This document shows positions 1 through 5,794 of a DNA stretch of 5,794 nucleotides, in pieces (the first letter of the stretch is position 1; each line of letters opens with the position of its first letter). Under the pieces are notes generated by a model. That model made no database searches and was not told where the DNA came from. It was given only the letters and a program-made list of their open reading frames with translations. This DNA comes from a bacterium (GTDB lineage: Bacteria; B130-G9), in the NCBI GenBank assembly GCA_035527515.1, contig DATLAJ010000115.1, forward strand, positions 1 to 5,794. Direction: 5' to 3'. The translations under genes and the position numbers were made by a program.

Positions 1-3
1 CAA

Positions 4-10
4 TAGGAGA
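4..10 (+). promoter_or_regulatory. Ribosome binding site of the pilus ATPase gene
   Basis: The sequence TAGGAGA lies 7 bases before the ATG at 18. It is a good Shine-Dalgarno match at normal spacing and supports that ATG as the true start. The 17 bases upstream of the gene are too few to show a promoter. Confidence 0.8.
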
Positions 11-17
11 CTAGGCG

Positions 18-1190
18 ATGGTTGAGATTAACGACTTGCTTGAACTGGCTGTTGCCAGAGGTGCGTCAGACCTTCACATAAAGATAGGGGCACAGCCCGT
101 TATCAGGGTAGATGGCCACCTTGCTACCATGATCGATCAGAAACGGCTGACGCCCGATGACACTTTGCACCTTGCGTTTAGCATGATGACGCCTGGCCAG
201 CGGGAGAAATTCCGCAAGCACAAGCAGATCGACCTTGCGCACGCTGTGCCCGGCCTCGGACGTTTCCGTGTGAGCGCGTTTCAGCAAAGAGGCACAGTGA
301 GTGTTGTTCTGAGGGTTGTGCCGACTAAGATACTGGGGTTCAAGGACCTATACTTACCGCCCGTGATGGAGAAGCTCTCGATGGAGAACAGGGGCCTGGT
401 CATCCTGACAGGCACAACCGGTAGCGGGAAGTCGACGACACTTGCGGCAATGATAGACTACATGAACGTGCATCGTGTCGAGCACATAGTGACTATCGAG
501 GACCCAATTGAGTTCCTCCACAGGGACAAGCGCTGCATCATCAATCAGCGAGAGGTCGGGTCCGACACAGAATCGTTCGCAGGCGCCCTGAAAGTAACGC
601 TAAGACAGGACCCAGACGTGATACTAGTCGGTGAGATGCGTGATTTTGAGACGGTTGACCTCGCACTGGCGGCCGCAGAGACAGGCCACCTTGTGTTGAC
701 CACACTTCACACCTTGGACGCAGTCGAAACGATCAACCGCATCGTTGCTTTCTATCCTCCGCACCAGCAACAACAAATAAGGATGGAGCTCGCGGCGATC
801 ATCAAGGGTATCGTGTCGCAACGTCTCATGCCGAAGTCAGATGGCAAGGGGCGTATTCCTGCGGTCGAGGTTCTGGTAGCCACGGCACTGATCCGCGACA
901 AGATAACTGACAGAGAGAAGACGATGGAGATCAAGGAGGCAATTGCCGACGGGGTGGCTCAGTATGGGATGCAGACTTTTGACCAGTGCTTGATAAAGCT
1001 CTTCAATCGGAAGCTTATCACGCTCGACACGGCCATGCGGTATTGCTCCAACCCGGATGACTTCATGCTCAAGATCAAGGGAATCAGCTCCACGAGCGAC
1101 ATGGCAAAAGCCGAGGAAGCCGAGGATGTCGCCTCAGGATTGGAGCAGGAAGAGGCATCGTTCGATTTCTCCAACACCCTTGAGGAGTAA
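18..1190 (+). CDS. pilT: Type IV pilus retraction ATPase, PilT/PilU family
   Basis: This 390-residue protein is a hexameric secretion-type ATPase expected to sit at the cytoplasmic base of the type IV pilus and power pilin disassembly (retraction, twitching motility). The N-terminal PAS-like domain (about 1-100) carries the family signature ASDLHIKIGAQPVIRVDG. The RecA-like core has Walker A GTTGSGKS (132-139), the Asp box IVTIEDPIE (157-165), Walker B DPDVILVGEMRD with the catalytic Glu at 206, and the His box TTLHT (228-232). The core His box reads like PilT. The C-terminal part (EIKEAI, then MQTFDQ at 318-323, then NPDDFMLKIKG) reads more like PilU and lacks a clear AIRNLIRE motif, so pilT versus pilU is not settled. 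The last 30 residues (361-390) form an acidic tail with 11 Asp/Glu, beyond the usual family length. The gene is intact, and recX follows after 24 bases. Confidence 0.93.
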   Translation: MVEINDLLELAVARGASDLHIKIGAQPVIRVDGHLATMIDQKRLTPDDTLHLAFSMMTPGQREKFRKHKQIDLAHAVPGLGRFRVSAFQQRGTVSVVLRVVPTKILGFKDLYLPPVMEKLSMENRGLVILTGTTGSGKSTTLAAMIDYMNVHRVEHIVTIEDPIEFLHRDKRCIINQREVGSDTESFAGALKVTLRQDPDVILVGEMRDFETVDLALAAAETGHLVLTTLHTLDAVETINRIVAFYPPHQQQQIRMELAAIIKGIVSQRLMPKSDGKGRIPAVEVLVATALIRDKITDREKTMEIKEAIADGVAQYGMQTFDQCLIKLFNRKLITLDTAMRYCSNPDDFMLKIKGISSTSDMAKAEEAEDVASGLEQEEASFDFSNTLEE

Positions 1191-1200
1191 AGCGGTAGCC

Positions 1201-1206
1201 AGAGAG
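1201..1206 (+). promoter_or_regulatory. Probable weak ribosome binding site of recX
   Basis: AGAGAG ends 8 bases before the TTG at 1215. It is only a partial Shine-Dalgarno match, but it is the best purine-rich stretch near any of the possible recX starts. The alternatives, TTG at 1227 and GTG at 1239, are preceded by pyrimidine-rich sequence without such a site. Confidence 0.4.
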
Positions 1207-1214
1207 ATTGACTC

Positions 1215-1763
1215 TTGCTTTCCTGCTTGTTCACAAGTGTGAATCAACCGGAACCGACGCCCGAGGCGCAGAAGGGGTATCGCGAGGCCAAGCAGGCGGC
1301 GCTCAAGCTCCTCGCCGCCCGTTCCCTGTCAGTTGCCGAGCTGAGGCAAAAGCTCACCTCGCGGGGCTTCGAGGGCGAGGCGACGGAGGCCGTAATCCGG
1401 GAGCTTCTGGCAAAGCGATTCCTCGACGATGAGGGGCTTTCGGAGCTTTATGTTCAGAGTCTGCTCGAGCGCAAAGCCTATGGTAGGCGTTGGTTCTTCC
1501 AAAAGTTGCTCAAAAGAGGCATAGACGGGGACACAATCCAGAAGGTCCTGAACAAGGTTTATGACGAGATTGACGAAGGCCAGCTCGTCTATGAGGCCGC
1601 AGTCGGGAAGCTGCGAGGCCTGCGGAACATAGAGCCGCGGGCGAGGTTGGCAAAGGTCGCGAGGTTCTTAAGCAACAGAGGTTTTCCAGACAGTCTGATA
1701 ATGCAGGTCATCAACGAACGACTATCGAGCGAATTTGGTGCAGAGAATGAAAACGGCGAGTGA
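1215..1763 (+). CDS. recX: Regulatory protein RecX
   Basis: RecX is a small all-helical protein that binds RecA filaments and modulates recombination and the SOS response in the cytoplasm. The 182-residue product has the expected tandem three-helix repeats. Repeat 1 is at about 28-68 (ALKLLAARSLSVAELRQKL, then RGF), followed by the conserved FLDDE (69-73). Repeat 2 is at about 75-115 with YGRRWFFQKLLKRGI (89-103). Repeat 3 is at about 126-170 and ends in NRGFPDSLIMQVIN. An in-frame TGA at 1209-1211 means translation cannot begin further upstream. No ATG is available at the front: the candidates are TTG 1215, TTG 1227 and GTG 1239 (174 residues). I prefer 1215 because of the weak purine-rich site before it, but 1239 is possible because the first 20 or so residues are not conserved family sequence. 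The 3' end overlaps alaS by 17 bases, suggesting coupled translation. The recA gene is not in the window. Confidence 0.9.
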   Translation: MLSCLFTSVNQPEPTPEAQKGYREAKQAALKLLAARSLSVAELRQKLTSRGFEGEATEAVIRELLAKRFLDDEGLSELYVQSLLERKAYGRRWFFQKLLKRGIDGDTIQKVLNKVYDEIDEGQLVYEAAVGKLRGLRNIEPRARLAKVARFLSNRGFPDSLIMQVINERLSSEFGAENENGE

Positions 1764-4380
1764 GCTTAGAGACCTGTTCCTGGGCTACTTCACAGACAAA
1801 GGGCACAAGCTCGTGCGGTCTGCCCCCCTCATTCCCGCAAAGGACCCAACACTCCTGTTCACGAACGCCGGGATGGTCCAGTTCAAGGATACGTTTCTCG
1901 GCAAAGACAGGAGGCCCTATCGTCGGGCCACCTCGAGCCAGAAATGCCTGCGCGTATCGGGCAAGCACAACGACCTGGAACAGGTCGGATACACGCTGAG
2001 GCACAACACTTTCTTCGAGATGCTGGGCAACTTCTCCTTTGGCGACTACTTCAAGGAGAAGGCCATAGAGTTTGCCTGGGAGTTCATGGTGCAAGTCGCT
2101 AACGTCCCCGCCGACCGACTCTGGATCTCCGTCTATGAGAAAGATGACGAGTCGCGACGCCTTTGGGAAGATATTGGCGTGAGCGCGGACCGCATCGTCG
2201 GGCTTGGCGAGAAGGATAACTTCTGGTCGATGGGTGATGTGGGGCCGTGTGGACCGTGCAGCGAGATATACTTCGATTTCGGGGCTGATGTTGGATGTGG
2301 GAATCGCGACTGTGCGCCGGGCTGCGACTGCGATCGCTTCTCTGAGATATGGAACTTGGTCTTCATGCAATTCGATCGTGACTCGGATGGCGTCTTGCAT
2401 CCACTTCCGGCGCCGTCAGTCGATACTGGCATGGGCCTCGAGCGACTCGCCTGCGTCTGCCAGGGCAAACAGTCGATCTTCGATACTGACCTCTTCGTCC
2501 CGATTAAACGAGCTTTGAGCGAACTATGCGAGGTGCAGGTAACAGGCGAAGGGCAGGAGGGCATAGCATTCAGGGCAATATCGGACCACATCAGGTCTCA
2601 CTGCTTTCTACTTGCTGACGGTATCACGCCCGCCAACGAAGGCCGGGGCTACGTTCTTCGCCGACTCATCCGCCGGGCCGCTCGGTTTGGCCAGGTTCTT
2701 GGCCTTCACGAGCCGTTTCTGTTCAAGCTGGCCGCCGAAGTCATCTCGCAGATGGGAAGCACTTATCAGGAGCTTCACGCCCAGCAAGAGATGATAACGA
2801 AGGTCATCAAAAGCGAGGAAGAACGGTTTCAGGGCACTCTAAATCGAGCGATGCCGCAAGTTGAGGAGTATGTGCAGGAGGTTAAAGCGGCCGGCGGCAC
2901 GATGCTTGACGGCGAGCGCGTCTTCTCGTTTTACGATACGTTCGGGTTCCCGCTCGAACTCGTGCGCGACATCGCGAAGGAAAACGGGCTCTCCGTCGAT
3001 GAGAGAGGTTTTGAGCGAGCGATGCTTGGCCAGAAGGAAAGAGCAAGGACCGCGACAAGCGGACAACTCGAGGCACAGGCCGAGGACGCCTCGCACGCCG
3101 ACCTTGGTCCGTCGCGTTTTGCGGGTTATCAGAACCTCGATATTGGCGAATGCCGTGTCGAGTCGACAATGGGGGGCATCACGGCGGGCAACGAGGTTCA
3201 GCTCGTGCTGGACAGGACGCCTTTTTATGCTGAGTCTGGCGGCCAGGTATCGGACACCGGTCAAATAGTCTCTGAAAACGCTGTTGTTAGGGTTTCGTCC
3301 GTCCATAAAACCGCGCGAGGCGCCATAATCCATCGTGGTGTGCTGACCGGCAAAATGATCGCCGGCGATAGCGTCCGATGCCAGGTCAATTGCGAGCGGA
3401 GGCAGGCAATCGCGAGAAGCCACACAGCAACTCACCTGCTGAATTACGCATTGCGCTCCATTCTTGGGCATCACGTCAAGCAGTCTGGGTCTCTAGTTGA
3501 GCCCGACAGGCTCCGTTTCGACTTCACTCATTTTGGGCCGGTCTCGGAGCGCGAGCTTGAGATGATAGAATCGCAAGTGAACGAGAAGATAAGAGACGAC
3601 GCGCAGGTGATTGCTGAGCAGATGTCGTTCGATGAGGCAACGGCATCAGGCGCGCTCGCCTTCTTTGGGGAGAAATACGGCGACGTCGTTCGGATGGTTG
3701 ACGCAGGCGGTTTCAGCAGGGAGTTATGCGGTGGCACGCACGTGGACCGAACGGGGTGCATAGGGCTGTTCAGAGTGCTGAGCGCCTCCAGCGTCTCGGC
3801 GGGTGTGAGACGCGTTGAGGCGCTTACGGGCGAGAAAGCTCTGGAATATGACAATCGGCGGCTGCGTGAGCTTCAGGGAGTCTCCGAGAAACTCAAGACG
3901 CCAGTTAAGAGCGTCCCTGAGCGTGTGGAATCGCTTATCGATGAGGTCAAGTCCTTGCGAAAAGAGCTGGTTCGTGCGAAGGAGCTCTTCATTAAGTCAA
4001 AGGTGAGCGATCTCGTGAGGGGAGCGGCGGAGGTGGACGGCGTCAAGCTGGTGACCGCTAACATGGGTGAGGAGGATGCCGATTTCCTGCGCAGACTTTG
4101 CGATGGGCTAAAGGACTCAGGCTTTCACGGGGTCGCGGTCCTCGGCGCTGTTGCCAAACACAAGGTCATCCTGATATGTTCGGTTACCCAAGACTTGACA
4201 AACAGGCTAGACGCAGGCCATATCATAAGGAAGGTTGCCGCGGGCGTTGGCGGCAGCGGCGGCGGGCGTAGGGACTTGGCGCAGGCCGGTGGCTCGCGCC
4301 CCGAGCGGCTTGACGAGTCGCTTTCGCAGGTTAGCGAAGTGGTTTCAGAGGCTTTGGCAGGTGAAGAGGAGAGTAGTTGA
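1747..4380 (+). CDS. alaS: Alanine--tRNA ligase
   Basis: AlaS attaches alanine to tRNA-Ala in the cytoplasm and hydrolyses mischarged Ser- or Gly-tRNA. The protein has 877 residues from ATG 1747, close to the 876 of E. coli. The class II catalytic domain is at about 1-240, with DPTLLFTNAGMVQFKD (33-48), KHNDLE and HNTFFEMLGNFSFGDYF. A Cys cluster (Cys 184, 189, 193, 195; GCDCDR) probably binds zinc and is common in many bacterial AlaS. The tRNA-recognition region contains RGYVLRRLIRRAARFG and FYDTFGFPLEL. The editing domain has zinc ligands His559 and His563 (HTATH) plus Cys661 and His665 (CGGTH). A coiled segment (about 700-750) leads to the C-Ala domain with the glycine motif GGSGGGRRDLAQAGG (835-849). 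In-frame TTG 1735 and GTG 1738 could add 4 or 3 residues, but ATG 1747 matches where family members begin. The start lies within recX, and the stop overlaps the next gene by one base. Confidence 0.98.
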   Translation: MKTASELRDLFLGYFTDKGHKLVRSAPLIPAKDPTLLFTNAGMVQFKDTFLGKDRRPYRRATSSQKCLRVSGKHNDLEQVGYTLRHNTFFEMLGNFSFGDYFKEKAIEFAWEFMVQVANVPADRLWISVYEKDDESRRLWEDIGVSADRIVGLGEKDNFWSMGDVGPCGPCSEIYFDFGADVGCGNRDCAPGCDCDRFSEIWNLVFMQFDRDSDGVLHPLPAPSVDTGMGLERLACVCQGKQSIFDTDLFVPIKRALSELCEVQVTGEGQEGIAFRAISDHIRSHCFLLADGITPANEGRGYVLRRLIRRAARFGQVLGLHEPFLFKLAAEVISQMGSTYQELHAQQEMITKVIKSEEERFQGTLNRAMPQVEEYVQEVKAAGGTMLDGERVFSFYDTFGFPLELVRDIAKENGLSVDERGFERAMLGQKERARTATSGQLEAQAEDASHADLGPSRFAGYQNLDIGECRVESTMGGITAGNEVQLVLDRTPFYAESGGQVSDTGQIVSENAVVRVSSVHKTARGAIIHRGVLTGKMIAGDSVRCQVNCERRQAIARSHTATHLLNYALRSILGHHVKQSGSLVEPDRLRFDFTHFGPVSERELEMIESQVNEKIRDDAQVIAEQMSFDEATASGALAFFGEKYGDVVRMVDAGGFSRELCGGTHVDRTGCIGLFRVLSASSVSAGVRRVEALTGEKALEYDNRRLRELQGVSEKLKTPVKSVPERVESLIDEVKSLRKELVRAKELFIKSKVSDLVRGAAEVDGVKLVTANMGEEDADFLRRLCDGLKDSGFHGVAVLGAVAKHKVILICSVTQDLTNRLDAGHIIRKVAAGVGGSGGGRRDLAQAGGSRPERLDESLSQVSEVVSEALAGEEESS
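4365..4371 (+). promoter_or_regulatory. Ribosome binding site of the lytic transglycosylase gene, inside the alaS 3' end
   Basis: AGAGGAG within the last codons of alaS ends 8 bases before the ATG at 4380. It is a strong Shine-Dalgarno match and favours ATG 4380 over the adjacent in-frame TTG at 4377. The TGATG junction (stop 4378-4380, start 4380-4382) is typical of termination-reinitiation coupling. Confidence 0.75.
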
Positions 4381-5102
4381 TGCCATTTGACGGGGGGATA
4401 CGAGGAACGGCGATTGTGGTTACCTTGGCGCTTGGGCTGTTGGTGGGCGTTGGGGTTACGCAGTCCTGGGCCGAGCTTGCCTCGATTGCGGGTGCGGATG
4501 GTGTGATCCGGATCGTTAAGATGAGTTCGGTGCAGCAGTTTGGAGGGAGCGACTCTTGCGCCTATCAGCCGTCCGAACAGCCGGGCCTCGGTGGCCGTAG
4601 GTTCACGTATGCGAAGCTGAGCTCTTTGATCAGGGGCACCGCCGGGCAATACGGCCTTGACCCAGAGCTTGTGATGGCTCTCGTGAAGGTCGAATCCAAT
4701 TTCAATCCCTATGCTATATCACCTAAAGGAGCGAGGGGGCTGATGCAGCTTATCCCTGCCACGGCACGCCTTTACGGGCTCAGGAATTACTACGATCCAG
4801 CGGGGAACGTTGACGCCGGCGTGAGGCATCTTAGAATGCTTCTTGAAAAATACAATCACGAGCTCGACCTGGCGCTGGCTGCCTACAACGCCGGTTGCGG
4901 GGCGGTTGACCGCTACGGCGCCATCCCGCCTTACGGCGAGACAGTTAGGTTCGTGAAGAGAGTCAAAGCAATCTATTGTATGTATAGAGGCGGGGCAACG
5001 GTGGATGGCAGCATGGTCGCATACTCGGGCGGCGGTAACCTGTGTCGTTTCGTTAGAGAAGACGGAACCATCGTAATCCGCGCTCACTCAGGCAGGCAGT
5101 AG
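4380..5102 (+). CDS. Secreted SLT-type lytic transglycosylase
   Basis: This 240-residue protein is predicted to cleave the MurNAc-GlcNAc bond of peptidoglycan in the periplasm with 1,6-anhydro product formation. It has a signal peptide: Arg8, a hydrophobic run at about 10-27, and likely cleavage after Ser-Trp-Ala (29-31). No lipobox is seen, so it is probably soluble. The catalytic domain spans about 80-195. Its signature residues are Glu105 in VKVESNFNP (probable catalytic acid), KGARGLMQLIPATA (116-129), and LALAAYNAG (164-172) followed by PPYGETVRFVKRV. Before the domain, GADGVIRIVK (38-47) resembles the DUF4124 segment often found in front of such domains. After it, LCRFVREDGTIVIR (221-234) has a similar pattern. 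Cys 60, 173, 200 and 222 could form disulfides after export. It is co-transcribed with alaS by overlap and lies 25 bases before the yidD-like gene. The substrate context (growth, division or pilus passage) cannot be told from sequence. Confidence 0.92.
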   Translation: MPFDGGIRGTAIVVTLALGLLVGVGVTQSWAELASIAGADGVIRIVKMSSVQQFGGSDSCAYQPSEQPGLGGRRFTYAKLSSLIRGTAGQYGLDPELVMALVKVESNFNPYAISPKGARGLMQLIPATARLYGLRNYYDPAGNVDAGVRHLRMLLEKYNHELDLALAAYNAGCGAVDRYGAIPPYGETVRFVKRVKAIYCMYRGGATVDGSMVAYSGGGNLCRFVREDGTIVIRAHSGRQ

Positions 5103-5114
5103 CTGTTGACCATC

Positions 5115-5119
5115 GAGGG
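5115..5119 (+). promoter_or_regulatory. Ribosome binding site of the yidD-like gene
   Basis: GAGGG ends 8 bases before the ATG at 5128 in the 25-base gap after the lytic transglycosylase gene. This supports the start chosen and therefore the reality of the hydrophobic N-terminal segment. Confidence 0.65.
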
Positions 5120-5127
5120 CAGTTCCA

Positions 5128-5568
5128 ATGCTCAACCGGATAACAATCTACTGCGTTGATAGCCTCGGTTTGGCGTTCTTGCTTGTCATCTGCTTGACAG
5201 CCCAGAGCGTGTTCGGAGCCGCGAGCCACCCCATAGGGCAGGAAGGGGCCCGCTGTGGCCAATCGAAGGCTACGGCCTGCTGCCACCTCATAAGGTTCTA
5301 CCAAAAGTTCATTTCACCCATTGATGCAACTTCGTGCCGCATGTATCCGTCATGCTCGGCGTTTGCGAGCGAGGCGTTCATGCGCCATGGCTTCCTTCGG
5401 GGCATGCTCTTGACCTCCGACCGGCTGATGCGTGATTGCCTCTTCGCGGACAGCAACTACACTCTGGTCAAGAGGGGCGGCCGGTGGTTGCTTTGCGATA
5501 CGGTCGAGGAAAACACTTGGTGGTGGTCTAGACTTCGGGGAAAACAGGATGTCCGACGAGCAAAGTAA
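5128..5568 (+). CDS. yidD: YidD-family protein with an export signal (haemolytic-domain family)
   Basis: Classical YidD is a small (about 70-90 residue) cytoplasmic-face membrane-associated protein that assists YidC-dependent membrane protein insertion. The family core is visible here at about 51-104: HLIRFYQKFISP (53-64), then CRMYPSCSAFASEAF with Cys70 and Cys76, then GFLRGMLLTSDRLMRDC (88-104). This protein is longer (146 residues) and starts with an apparent signal peptide or membrane anchor: Arg4, a hydrophobic run at about 12-30, and likely cleavage near Gly-Ala-Ala (30-32). The C-terminal part (GGRWLLCDTVEENTWWW, 127-143, then a basic tail) is absent from classical YidD. It resembles the longer exported YidD-like subtype I recall from Bacteroidetes and some other phyla, whose function is not established. 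The gene lacks the rpmH-rnpA-yidD-yidC context. Its end overlaps the next gene by 20 bases. Family assignment is confident; the YidC-helper role should not be assumed. Confidence 0.85.
   Translation: MLNRITIYCVDSLGLAFLLVICLTAQSVFGAASHPIGQEGARCGQSKATACCHLIRFYQKFISPIDATSCRMYPSCSAFASEAFMRHGFLRGMLLTSDRLMRDCLFADSNYTLVKRGGRWLLCDTVEENTWWWSRLRGKQDVRRAK
5537..5541 (+). promoter_or_regulatory. Probable ribosome binding site of the two-CW gene, inside the yidD-like gene
   Basis: GGGGA lies 7 bases before the ATG at 5549, within the 3' end of the preceding gene. The match is moderate, and a second purine-rich stretch (CAGG) touches the start codon at a spacing too short to be useful. Confidence 0.45.
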
Positions 5569-5794
5569 GCCCGCGCTTCCGCGATGCTGGGAGGTTAAGC
5601 AATGCAAGGCCACACAATGCGCGCTCTACGAGAATCCCGGCGTCGCATGTTGGCTTGTAGATAACACGTTCTGCGAGGGAAAGAACCGACCGTTTGAGAA
5701 CAGGTTCTTGATGACCTGCTCCCGGTGTCCTGTTTACCTCGAGGTCAGGAGAAGAGCGGACGGACGGCGAATAGCAGACAAAGCGATATTGGCC
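5549..5794 (+). CDS. Two-CW-type cysteine-cluster protein, N-terminal part (gene runs off the window)
   Basis: The frame from ATG 5549 stays open for 82 codons to the window edge, so only the N-terminus is seen. It contains two Cys-Trp pairs, CWEVKQC (13-19) and CWLVDNTFC (34-42), and a closing TCSRCPVYLEV (56-66). Cysteines fall at 13, 19, 24, 34, 42, 57 and 60. This pattern matches the two-CW domain known from Deltaproteobacteria and relatives, a presumed metal- or redox-cofactor-binding module of unproven chemistry. It is often found alone or at the front of sensor and signalling proteins. After residue 66 the sequence becomes charged and helical-looking (VRRRADGRRIADKAILA), which could be a linker to a further domain. 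No signal peptide is present, so it is probably cytoplasmic. The start overlaps the yidD-like gene by 20 bases. The length and output domain of the full protein are unknown. Confidence 0.75.
   Translation, partial: MSDEQSKPALPRCWEVKQCKATQCALYENPGVACWLVDNTFCEGKNRPFENRFLMTCSRCPVYLEVRRRADGRRIADKAILA

Noticed and set aside
1208-1236. TTGACT resembling a -35 box just before recX
   Set aside because: No -10-like hexamer lies about 17 bases downstream (the sequence there is TCACAA), so a promoter is not supported.
1735-1746. Upstream TTG/GTG starts that would lengthen AlaS by 3-4 residues
   Set aside because: ATG 1747 places the N-terminus as in known AlaS proteins, and the upstream codons have no better ribosome binding site.
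1711-2400. Long open frame on the - strand (229 codons) across the front of alaS
   Set aside because: It lies entirely opposite recX/alaS coding sequence, has no recognisable domain, and is expected from the codon bias of a GC-rich gene.
2839-3474. Long open frame on the - strand (211 codons) inside alaS
   Set aside because: It is a shadow of the strongly conserved AlaS reading frame, with no family features or ribosome binding site noted.
4235-4275. GC-rich, repeat-like GGC run near the end of alaS that might look like a terminator stem or simple repeat
   Set aside because: It encodes the conserved glycine-rich motif of the AlaS C-Ala domain, and no T-run follows.
4125-4649. Open frame on the - strand (174 codons) across the alaS/lytic transglycosylase junction
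   Set aside because: Both genes opposite are clearly real, and the product is a Pro/Arg-rich sequence without recognisable domain, typical of antisense shadows.
5105-5133. TTGACC resembling a -35 box in the gap before the yidD-like gene
   Set aside because: No AT-rich -10 element at suitable spacing, and the position would put the transcription start inside the coding region.

Overview
The window is a compact stretch of bacterial chromosome with six genes, all on the + strand, and almost no non-coding DNA. In order they are: a PilT/PilU-type pilus ATPase (18-1190), recX (1215-1763), alaS (1747-4380), a secreted SLT-type lytic transglycosylase (4380-5102), an exported YidD-family protein (5128-5568), and the N-terminal part of a cysteine-rich two-CW protein (5549 to the window edge). 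The largest gap between genes is 25 bases. Three junctions overlap, by 17, 1 and 20 bases. I see no terminator or convincing promoter inside the window, so this looks like the middle of one long transcription unit.

The organism is probably a Gram-negative, moderately GC-rich bacterium. Type IV pilus retraction genes, a periplasmic lytic transglycosylase of the DUF4124-plus-SLT type and the two-CW cysteine domain are all familiar from Deltaproteobacteria (Desulfobacterota and relatives). From memory, a recA/pilT/recX/alaS neighbourhood also occurs there. The exported YidD subtype also resembles proteins known from Bacteroidetes, so an uncultured candidate phylum cannot be excluded. The taxonomic call is an inference without a database search.

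Functionally the left half is a conserved housekeeping block: RecX modulates RecA (whose gene is not in the window) and AlaS charges tRNA-Ala. PilT/PilU would power pilus retraction. The right half is envelope-oriented: two small proteins with apparent export signals, one predicted to cut peptidoglycan and one of unknown job in the YidD family. They are followed by a cysteine-cluster protein that may be the front end of a sensor or regulator. The link between the halves appears to be co-transcription and translational coupling rather than one obvious pathway.

I found no RNA genes, mobile elements, CRISPR arrays or significant repeats. The most interesting points are the exported YidD variant, the truncated two-CW gene whose remainder lies outside the window, and the lytic transglycosylase with similar short segments on both sides of its catalytic domain. 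None of these amounts to a clearly new system on the evidence here.
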